Shown here: one piece after another, positions 23,544 to 31,918 of the stretch
How the letters are laid out: every line of letters begins with the position of its first letter
Position numbering within the stretch: the first letter of the stretch is position 1
Origin: an uncultured Thalassolituus sp.
GTDB taxonomy: Bacteria; Pseudomonadota; Gammaproteobacteria; Pseudomonadales; Oceanobacteraceae
NCBI GenBank assembly: GCA_913061435.1
Contig: CAJXUK010000033.1
Span: 1-33,879, forward strand
Direction of reading: 5' to 3'
Length of the DNA stretch: 33,879 nt
The notes under the pieces: generated by a model
Database searches by the model: none
What the model was told of the DNA's origin: nothing
Seen by the model: the letters and a program-made list of their open reading frames with translations, nothing else
Made by a program: the position numbers and the translations under genes

Positions 23544-25118
23544 CTAGTTACATTCTTTGCCGTCGTTTGTCGCATGAAAAGTCTTATCCAAACGCAACAT
23601 AGCAATTAAAAATAGAACCGGAATACCCAATAAAAAAGTAATAATAAAAAAGTTAGGGTAGCCAACTGCGGTTACCATAGAACCGGAATAGCCTCCTAAT
23701 ATTTTGGGAAATAAAGTCATAGTCGAACTGAAAATAGCGTACTGCATCGCGGTAAACGATATGTTTACCAAACTCGAAAGAAAAGCCACAAAAGCGGTAG
23801 TAGCAATACCCGCAGATAAATTGTCGGCAGCGATAACCAAATACAGCACTTCTATAGAAGCCGAACCATTAGCCAGCACCATAAATAACAAGTTAGTTAA
23901 CGAAGACAGCAAAGCACCAATAAATAAGGCCGGTATAATTCCGACTTTTAAAGCAATTAACCCGCCTAAAAACCCACCGGCCAGCGCCATAATCAAACCA
24001 AAGGTTTTCACCACAGCAGCAATATCCGTTTTAGAAAACCCCATGTCGCTGTAAAAAACGTTTGATATCACACCCAGCACAATGTCGGATATTCTATAAA
24101 GAGAAATCAGCGCCAATAACAGCAGTATTTGGCGGCCAGAATAGCGCTGAAAGAAATCCTGAACCGGCGATATGTAAAAATAATTCAATAACTTGGGGTT
24201 GGTAAAGCCAGATGCACTAATGGTTTTAGCAATTAATAAAGCCACACAAACCCCCACCGTTAACCTTAAACCTTCAATTAAAATAGCGGCTAATTCAGTA
24301 TTATTAGCCAGCTTTGCTAAGTTAATTTTTAACTGCTGGGTAATATCTGCACTCAGATAAAAAACACCTACAAAACCCATAACCGCAATAATAAAAGTAA
24401 CCAGTAATGCCCCGTGATCACGATAGGAAAATAGAGAATTCAAATCGATCTTTTTGGATACAGGCTCAGGAATAAAAAAAGTTGTAATTAAGCCAGAACA
24501 CATAAGAGCGGCCATCACCAAATAAGACGTGCGCCAAGCCGAATAATTGTAGCTTGCCATGCTAGAGCCAAAACTATCGGCTAAAAACAGAGCCCCAGCT
24601 CCTGCCGCAATAAGCCCAAGGCGGTAGCCTGTAATGTACATAGAAGACATTAAAGCTTGAACCTTTACACTACCGGATTCGATCCGATAAGCGTCAATCA
24701 CAATGTCTTGAGTAGCAGAAGAAAACCCAAGTGCAACCGCCGCAATGGCCATAACCAGTAAGCCATTTTCCCCGTTTGCCGGATCAGTTAATGCCATTGC
24801 AACAATAGATAATAAAATAGCCATTTGCGAAAGCAGTAACCAAGAACGCCTTTGACCTAAGCGCTGGGTTAAAAAAGGAATAGGCATTGAGCCCACTAAT
24901 GGCGCCCAAATAAATTTAAATGAATACCCTAAAGCCGCCCAGCTAAAGTAGGTGACTTCAGATTTATTAACTCCCGCTTCATTAAGCCAAAGTGATAACG
25001 ATGAAAAAATCAAAAGTAACGGCAAACCGGCAGAAAAGCCAAGAAAAAGCATGCGAATAACAACAGGCTTCCATAAATAAGGAAGATAACTCAGCCAGTT
25101 TTGAGAATCAGAATTCAA
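23544..25118 (-). CDS. ampG: AmpG-family MFS transporter (muropeptide permease)
   Basis: The 524-residue protein has about 12-14 hydrophobic segments and the AmpG-type MFS signatures: RMLFLGFSAGLPLLLI near the N-terminus, SWAALGYSFKFIWAPLVG, QRRSWLL and GFSSATQDIVIDAYRIE. AmpG imports anhydromuropeptides from peptidoglycan turnover into the cytosol for recycling. In species with AmpR/AmpC it also feeds beta-lactamase induction. The start is TTG at 25118 with GAGAG six bases upstream. The ATG at 25123 is in another frame and soon meets a stop. It is divergent from fxsA and convergent with yajQ. AmpE is also in the window, about 23 kb away, but the two are not in one operon. Some MFS relatives transport acetyl-CoA or other substrates, so substrate identity is probable. 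Confidence 0.87.
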   Translation of the reverse strand: MNSDSQNWLSYLPYLWKPVVIRMLFLGFSAGLPLLLIFSSLSLWLNEAGVNKSEVTYFSWAALGYSFKFIWAPLVGSMPIPFLTQRLGQRRSWLLLSQMAILLSIVAMALTDPANGENGLLVMAIAAVALGFSSATQDIVIDAYRIESGSVKVQALMSSMYITGYRLGLIAAGAGALFLADSFGSSMASYNYSAWRTSYLVMAALMCSGLITTFFIPEPVSKKIDLNSLFSYRDHGALLVTFIIAVMGFVGVFYLSADITQQLKINLAKLANNTELAAILIEGLRLTVGVCVALLIAKTISASGFTNPKLLNYFYISPVQDFFQRYSGRQILLLLALISLYRISDIVLGVISNVFYSDMGFSKTDIAAVVKTFGLIMALAGGFLGGLIALKVGIIPALFIGALLSSLTNLLFMVLANGSASIEVLYLVIAADNLSAGIATTAFVAFLSSLVNISFTAMQYAIFSSTMTLFPKILGGYSGSMVTAVGYPNFFIITFLLGIPVLFLIAMLRLDKTFHATNDGKECN

Positions 25119-25265
25119 TACATGCTCTCTCTAATGCAAAATCTATAATTGTGCTCATTGTGCAACAGAATGGCGCAACCTGCTAATTGCATATCAACCT
25201 TCTCTTATTGATTGTTGTTATTGCTTATTTTACTGAATAAAAAACAACCAATTTTAAGGGTGCTG

Positions 25266-25293
25266 TTGAAATTTAAACAAACGCACCCATCTA
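25266..25293 (+). promoter_or_regulatory. Sigma-32-like heat-shock promoter before fxsA
   Basis: TTGAAA (25266-25271), a 13-base spacer and ACCCATCTA (25285-25293) match the heat-shock consensus (CTTGAAA, 13-15 bases, CCCCATnTA) well. It is about 60 bases before the fxsA ATG. The spacer is the same as in the groES promoter 600 bases downstream. The rest of the 235-base ampG-fxsA gap is AT-rich with no other feature seen. Confidence 0.65.
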
Positions 25294-25353
25294 TTAAAGG
25301 CACTGAACTATGTTGCATAATAGGTTACATCTTCAACACATTTAGGAGGCACG

Positions 25354-25851
25354 ATGCCTTTATTAGTTATATTTATCATTATTCCTTTAATAGAATTAGC
25401 CGTCATTTTAAAAGTTAACAGCTTCATCGGCATCGGCTGGACTCTAGGATTAATTGTTTTAACTGCATTTGTCGGGGTTAAATTACTTCGCCAGCAAGGG
25501 TTAAGCACCCTGTTGCGAGCTAACCAAAAAATGCAACAAGGACAAATACCAGCCCAAGAAATGGCAGAAGGATTTTTATTAGCCTTAGCAGGAGCCTTAT
25601 TACTAACCCCTGGATTTGTCACCGATGCTTTGGGTTTTACCTTATTAGTGCCAGCAACCCGCAAAGCCCTGGTGGGCAAAGTGATTGCCTTTATTACCCC
25701 ACGCATGATGTCTGGAAATGGCTTTCAGGCAACGGGTAGCTTTCAGACAGGCGAGTTCAAAGACGTATATACGCAAGAACCCACACAGCCAAACACAGAG
25801 CAAGCAAAAATTACCGTTATTGAAGGCGAGTACACAAAAGAAGATAAGTAA
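25354..25851 (+). CDS. fxsA: FxsA-family inner-membrane protein
   Basis: The 165-residue protein matches the FxsA family: IIPLIELAVILKV at the N-terminus, LGLIVLTAFVGVKLLRQQG, EMAEGFLLALAGALLLTPGFVTDALGF and LLVPATRKAL. Three or four membrane segments occupy residues 1-115, followed by a polar cytoplasmic tail. In E. coli, FxsA overproduction relieves phage T7 exclusion by the F plasmid; its normal function is unclear. AGGAGG (25344-25349) is a perfect ribosome site 4 bases before the ATG. It lies directly upstream of groES, as in several Gammaproteobacteria. The upstream sigma-32-like promoter suggests it is itself heat induced, and transcripts could run into groESL because no terminator is seen between them. 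Confidence 0.93.
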   Translation: MPLLVIFIIIPLIELAVILKVNSFIGIGWTLGLIVLTAFVGVKLLRQQGLSTLLRANQKMQQGQIPAQEMAEGFLLALAGALLLTPGFVTDALGFTLLVPATRKALVGKVIAFITPRMMSGNGFQATGSFQTGEFKDVYTQEPTQPNTEQAKITVIEGEYTKEDK

Positions 25852-25867
25852 TATTTTTAAATTTTAC

Positions 25868-25896
25868 TGTTGAAATTCAGCCGTAAGACCTCATTA
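25868..25896 (+). promoter_or_regulatory. Sigma-32-type heat-shock promoter of groESL
   Basis: TTGAAA (25870-25875), a 13-base spacer and CCTCATTA (25889-25896) closely match the sigma-32 consensus. It is about 88 bases before the groES ATG. No CIRCE inverted repeat is seen, consistent with sigma-32 rather than HrcA control. Confidence 0.8.
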
Positions 25897-25983
25897 AATA
25901 ACCATCATTTTTTTTCAGAGACCCTAACCTAAAATTCTGGGCCTCTATTTTACCTCATAGATGAAAATTGGAGAGACAAGTAC

Positions 25984-26277
25984 ATGAAAATTCGTCCACT
26001 ACACGATCGTATTGTTGTTCGCCGTAAAGAAGAAGAGCAAGCAACCGCAGGTGGAATTATCCTTCCTGGCGCAGCAGCTGAAAAACCAAACCAAGGTGAA
26101 GTTGTGGCTGTGGGTACTGGCCGTATTCTTGAAAATGGTTCTGTACAAGCGTTAGCCGTAAAAGAAGGCGATACCGTTGTTTTTGGAAAATACTCTGGCC
26201 AAAACACCATCGACATTAATGGTGAAGAGTTATTGATTTTGAATGAAAGTGATGTATACGGCGTTTTAGAGGCATAA
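25984..26277 (+). CDS. groES: GroES co-chaperonin
   Basis: The 97-residue 10-kDa chaperonin forms the heptameric lid of GroEL. It is complete: [14 protein letters not shown] at the N-terminus, the mobile loop [15 protein letters not shown] (about residues 18-32) with the GGI(I/V)LP GroEL-contact motif, and [20 protein letters not shown] towards the C-terminus. A GGAGAG ribosome site (about 25970-25975) precedes the ATG. It is followed after 170 bases by groEL. That gap is longer than usual for this pair and contains alternative hairpins. Confidence 0.99.
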   Translation: MKIRPLHDRIVVRRKEEEQATAGGIILPGAAAEKPNQGEVVAVGTGRILENGSVQALAVKEGDTVVFGKYSGQNTIDINGEELLILNESDVYGVLEA

Positions 26278-26352
26278 CTCAAGCGTTAACAATCAGCATG
26301 AAGTGTTTGTGTAGCAAATGTGAGAGACAGGAGTCGAGCCCAAGGCTACAGG

Positions 26353-26406
26353 GAAGTATTTACGCCGTTTTGCGGAATAAATACTTCATGTTGATGAATA
26401 TGAAGT
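26353..26406 (+). other. Competing hairpins in the groES-groEL gap
   Basis: GAAGTATTTA (26353-26362) pairs perfectly with TAAATACTTC (26378-26387), with an inner CCG/CGG stem, forming a 35-base hairpin. The ACTTCAT at 26383-26389, part of its right arm, can instead pair with ATGAAGT at 26400-26406 (7 bp). The two structures exclude each other. A further TGTAGC/GCTACA pairing brackets 26310-26350. The rest of the gap holds the groEL ribosome site AAAGGA. No T run follows the hairpins, so simple termination is unlikely; RNA processing, stability or temperature-dependent translation are possibilities. Confidence 0.55.
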
Positions 26407-26423
26407 TATTCGTATAGAAATAA

Positions 26424-28097
<1,674 letters not shown>

Positions 28098-28140
28098 GCC
28101 AGTACAAGCTGCTTTAGTGCTAACTCATAGCATTAAAATT

Positions 28141-28173
28141 AGCCGCACTTTGTAATAAGTGCGGCTTTTTTTT
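28141..28173 (+). terminator. Rho-independent terminator of groESL
   Basis: A perfect 10-bp stem, AGCCGCACTT (28141-28150) with AAGTGCGGCT (28157-28166), has a 6-base loop and then an unbroken T run to 28173. This is a textbook intrinsic terminator. Confidence 0.95.
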
Positions 28174-28256
28174 GCCTGTAAAATATTAAATAATACTTAA
28201 CTAGTGTTTAATAGAATAATCAAAACAAATCAAAAATATAATAAGCGTATAACTCG

Positions 28257-30899
28257 ATGAAAACTGTGTCTTTTAATGTCGATCAGCAAGCCTGGCTTTC
28301 ACAGTTAGACCAAAAGGTGTTGTCTTCTTGGGTTAGCTCAAAAAGTAAACCTAACGAGCTGCCCAAACACTATTTATCGCGTCCTAAGTTATTGAAAAAA
28401 ATAACCAAAGGAAAGCCGATTACTTGGCTTGTGGCTCCTGCAGGTTATGGTAAGAGTGTACTAATAAGCGAGTGGTTTATCCACACAGTAACTAATAATA
28501 AAGCCATTGGTATATGGATGGCTTTGGATGAAAAAGACAATCATGCTGCGTTCATACTTAGGCATTTATTAGAAGCAATTAATCAGGTAATACCCGGTAT
28601 TGCGACCGATGCTTTAGGCCATTGCTTATCTATGATTGAACAAGACGATCTTCCTAGCGAAGACGTATTGATTTTATTATTAGAAGAATTAAAAGACATT
28701 AATAACCCTGTCGTGCTGGTATTGGATAATGCTCATTGTATAAAAGATGCCGCTGCTTGGCAGGTGATTCATTATTTAATGACACACCTAACCGAAAACC
28801 TTCGTTTAATTATTGCCTCTCGATATATCCCCGTATCTCTAGGGCGTTTACGCTTAGATGCGAACCTAGAATTTTTAAAACAAAAAGAATTGTTGTTTAG
28901 CGCTCAAGATATAAATCAGCTGTTTAAAAAATCGGCAATCAACAATCCACAGCAAGCACTGCAGTTAATGCAACGCATGCAAGGCTGGCCAGCAGGAATC
29001 GGGTTGTCGATAGCAGTGGCAGCAAGCAGCAATAATCGTCATGAAATTCTGCAGCAAGAGCGTGAGCAAATAACCGATTATTTAATGGGTGAAGTACTGA
29101 ATGAACTTGAGCCGAAGTTAAAAACTTTTTTAATTAATATCGCACCATTAAATAACTTTAATGAAAATTTATGCGATCAAATTCTTAATGTAACGGATAG
29201 TCACGAAAATATTCAGCAACTGGTTCAACAAAATATTTTTATAGAAAATTTAGAAAATCGCCCTGGTTGGTTTAGCCTTCATCCAATGTTGGTTGAATTA
29301 CTAAGCCATTATCATAATGAAAAAGATGTTTTAAATATTCACCAAAATGCGTTCCATTATTTGAAGCAGCAAGGGTTGCGAATAGAAGCATTGCAACATG
29401 CTCGTTTAGGTAAATTAACCAATGAAGCCGTTGAATGGATCGAGTCAGAAATAGATCAAATTATTGCGGATCTTAATTTTGCCGCTTTACTAGAGTGGTG
29501 TGATTTTGCTGGCCCCGACTTAATCGCTCGCTCTGCACGTTTGCAATTGGTGAATATCTGGAGCTTGTTATTGACTCATCAATACAGCAAGGCTGTCGAC
29601 GTTTTTCACACCATCGATGTGTCGCTGATTGAGCTAAATTACCCGGGGCAGTTAATCGCTATCAAGGGCTATATGGCGCACCGAAAAGGTGATAATGAGC
29701 AAGCTAGAAGCCTATGTGAATTAGCGTTGCGTGAGCTCCCTAAAGACCGTTTTCCGATACGATTTTTAATGTGTTCCACTTTGGCTAATATAGAACTTAG
29801 CAGTAAAAATCCAGAAGCTGCCAGAGCATGGAATCGTCTTGAAATAGACATTGCTCGCCACCACAAAGCCGTGGGTTTAGAAGTATTAGCCCTATTTGAT
29901 TACGCGCGGGTTGAATTATACCGAGGCCATTTTGCCCGCAGTGGAGAAGTAGTAAAAGAAGGTTTGATCTTAGCCCAGGACTTAGACATTCATCAGCACT
30001 TATTTCCCCGTGCTCGGCTCACACTCTATCGCGCGTTTATTGGTTGGTTACAAGGCGATACCGAGGCAGCAAAATTAGACGCTTATGCCGGTATCAATGA
30101 AGCGACGCATTGTCGCGATGTGATGGTTCTTTACGGATACAGCTTGCTTGCCTTGATGTACATTGCCGAACAAGACAGTGAAGCAGGTCTTAACGCATTA
30201 GCACAGGCAGAACGTTTAATGCAGCGCTGGCAAGTAGAACCAGAAGTTTATCAATCGTGGCTTACCTTGGTTAAATCTAATGTGTGGATGGTATTTGATA
30301 AATGGGATCGTGCTAGTGAATGTTTAGACGCTATTGTCGAAACCCAAACCAATTCAGAATTATTTCCGATTCAATCTGATTTACTGCGCTTGTCCCGTGC
30401 CCGCTTGTTGTATCAAAAGCAAGAATACAAACAAGCACAAAGTTTATTAAAGCCGGTTGGCAGCCACGGCCAACCAAGTATTTTACAGCTGGCGGCCATT
30501 CAACTGAATGCTGCTATTTTCTATGCACTTAACGATCCTAAACAAGCTGAACAGTATTGGCGACAAGGACAAGAGTTTGCACAAAAAGAAAACCTAAAAC
30601 TTGATTTGCGCATGTTTATGCGAGGCGCACTTCCGGTAGAAGCTGCCGGCATGCATTTTGGTGCGGTAGGAACTGAAAAATTAGCTGCAGTGGCAATACC
30701 AGAAACCAGTGGTTTAAGCTTGCGCGAACGTGAAGTGTTAATGCAAATAGCCGAGGGTTTTTCAAACCAAGAAATTGCCGACCAGTTATTTATTTCTTTG
30801 CATACGGTGAAAACTCACGCGCGAAAAATCAATGCTAAGTTAGGCGTAAAAAGCCGAACTCAGGCGATTGTGAAAGCGCGTGAAATGGACATTATTTAG
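28257..30899 (+). CDS. MalT-like LuxR-family (LAL) transcriptional activator
   Basis: This is a large ATP-dependent regulator of 880 residues. The N-terminal STAND-type NTPase has a P-loop APAGYGKS (60-67) and Walker B VVLVLDNAH (about 153-161), then a winged-helix region. A helical repeat region rich in TPR-like motifs spans about 370-800. A C-terminal LuxR/GerE helix-turn-helix (about 815-875) contains LSLREREVLMQIAEG, NQEIADQLFISLHTVKTHARK and LGVKSRTQA. The architecture equals E. coli MalT, but the inducer cannot be inferred and no maltose genes are nearby. It stands alone: terminator upstream, convergent lysR downstream. The ATG has no strong ribosome site. A TATAAT at 28237-28242, only 14 bases before it, would give a very short leader, but no fitting -35 is seen. 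Confidence 0.93.
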   Translation: MKTVSFNVDQQAWLSQLDQKVLSSWVSSKSKPNELPKHYLSRPKLLKKITKGKPITWLVAPAGYGKSVLISEWFIHTVTNNKAIGIWMALDEKDNHAAFILRHLLEAINQVIPGIATDALGHCLSMIEQDDLPSEDVLILLLEELKDINNPVVLVLDNAHCIKDAAAWQVIHYLMTHLTENLRLIIASRYIPVSLGRLRLDANLEFLKQKELLFSAQDINQLFKKSAINNPQQALQLMQRMQGWPAGIGLSIAVAASSNNRHEILQQEREQITDYLMGEVLNELEPKLKTFLINIAPLNNFNENLCDQILNVTDSHENIQQLVQQNIFIENLENRPGWFSLHPMLVELLSHYHNEKDVLNIHQNAFHYLKQQGLRIEALQHARLGKLTNEAVEWIESEIDQIIADLNFAALLEWCDFAGPDLIARSARLQLVNIWSLLLTHQYSKAVDVFHTIDVSLIELNYPGQLIAIKGYMAHRKGDNEQARSLCELALRELPKDRFPIRFLMCSTLANIELSSKNPEAARAWNRLEIDIARHHKAVGLEVLALFDYARVELYRGHFARSGEVVKEGLILAQDLDIHQHLFPRARLTLYRAFIGWLQGDTEAAKLDAYAGINEATHCRDVMVLYGYSLLALMYIAEQDSEAGLNALAQAERLMQRWQVEPEVYQSWLTLVKSNVWMVFDKWDRASECLDAIVETQTNSELFPIQSDLLRLSRARLLYQKQEYKQAQSLLKPVGSHGQPSILQLAAIQLNAAIFYALNDPKQAEQYWRQGQEFAQKENLKLDLRMFMRGALPVEAAGMHFGAVGTEKLAAVAIPETSGLSLREREVLMQIAEGFSNQEIADQLFISLHTVKTHARKINAKLGVKSRTQAIVKAREMDII

Positions 30900-30910
30900 T
30901 TGCAGATACC

Positions 30911-30941
30911 TTTATTCACAGCTGCTCTTTATTCACAGCTG
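30911..30941. repeat. 17-bp-period direct repeat at the lysR 3' end
   Basis: TTTATTCACAGCTG occurs at 30911-30924 and again at 30928-30941, a 14-base match with a 17-base period. The second copy includes the lysR stop codon (30929-30931). Because the unit contains CAGCTG, an ACAGCTG/CAGCTGT hairpin can also form (30918-30942). It lies between the convergent luxR-type and lysR genes. It may be a slippage duplication; a terminator role is weak for lack of a T run. Confidence 0.75.
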
Positions 30942-31873
30942 TCGTGACCTTCCATATCTACTAACCAAGGTGGGTTGGGTCTAACACGTTCAATAACAAA
31001 ATCGACAAAGCTTCTGACTTTAGCCGATAAATGACGGTTGCTGGCATACAAGGCATGAATAGGATGGGCTTCAAAAGGCCAGTCGCATAAAATCGGCACA
31101 AGGTTTTGGCTCTTAATCGCCGGGGCGGCAATTAAAATAGGCAAAGCTGCTATGCCTGCACCCGACAACGCTAACGTATAAAGGCTAGAGTAATCATTTA
31201 CTTTTAAGCGGGGCTTTATATGAAGATTAACCTCTTGCTCATTAGGGCCTTTCATAAACCAGTGATCTCTGCCAGAAACAGAGATTAATTGATGATGGTT
31301 AATATCATCAGGGTGGGCCGGTTTACCGTGGCGTTCAATATAACTAGGGCTGGCACATAAAATAGACTTTACATCGCCTAAATAGCGACCTATGAGTGAT
31401 GAATCTTCTAAATTACCAATTCTAAAGGCAACATCTAAGCTGTCTTGCACTAAATCCAGCATTTGATTAGATAATACCAAATCAATATTAACCTGAGGGT
31501 GTAACTCCATATACTCAGCAATCAAGCTTGATAAAACCGCAGAACCAAATAAAACCGGTGCTGTTATGCGCAAGGTGCCAGACGGTGTGCTTTGCATTTG
31601 AGTAACCGCAATATTGGCTTCTTCAATGTCGTTTAAAATGCGCGCGCAATGAGCGTGATAGGCACTGCCTGTATCAGATAAACTAAGGCTTCTTGTTGTG
31701 CGCTGAATCAAGCGCACCCCTAAGCGTTCTTCTAACTGCGTGATTTTTCGGCTAACAGTGGATTTTGGTAAGCCCAGTGCTTTTGCGGCTCCGGTAAAGC
31801 TTCCTGACTCGACGACACGAACAAAAATCGCCATTTCATTTAAATCAAAATCTTCTCGTTTACCGATTAACAT
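30929..31873 (-). CDS. LysR-family transcriptional regulator
   Basis: The 314-residue protein has the LysR N-terminal winged helix-turn-helix (about residues 10-70; FVRVVESGSFTGAAKALG, LPKSTVSRKITQLEERLGV). A linker helix and the periplasmic-binding-protein-like effector domain follow (SGTLRITAPVLFGSAVLSSLIAE, then LDVAFRIG). It most resembles the subgroup of LysR proteins with the SGTLRITAP motif that control aromatic, quinone or stress genes, but no target is evident. It is co-directional with the TonB-dependent receptor gene upstream (45-base gap), so the two may share a transcript. LysR proteins often regulate a divergent neighbour; here there is none. The effector is unknown. Confidence 0.94.
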   Translation of the reverse strand: MLIGKREDFDLNEMAIFVRVVESGSFTGAAKALGLPKSTVSRKITQLEERLGVRLIQRTTRSLSLSDTGSAYHAHCARILNDIEEANIAVTQMQSTPSGTLRITAPVLFGSAVLSSLIAEYMELHPQVNIDLVLSNQMLDLVQDSLDVAFRIGNLEDSSLIGRYLGDVKSILCASPSYIERHGKPAHPDDINHHQLISVSGRDHWFMKGPNEQEVNLHIKPRLKVNDYSSLYTLALSGAGIAALPILIAAPAIKSQNLVPILCDWPFEAHPIHALYASNRHLSAKVRSFVDFVIERVRPNPPWLVDMEGHDSCE

Positions 31874-31918
31874 GTGTTTGCTTCGCCTTAGGCTGAATGA
31901 TGAAAGTAAGTATTATAT

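Noticed and set aside
25308-25706. 132-residue minus-strand frame over fxsA
   Set aside because: Overlaps fxsA, which has a perfect ribosome site and clear family match.
26321-26350. Possible mobile repeat unit (GAGAGACAGGAGTCGAGCCC region) in the groES-groEL gap
   Set aside because: It occurs only once in this window as far as I can see, and has no terminal repeats of its own. A genome-wide repeat search would be needed to call it.
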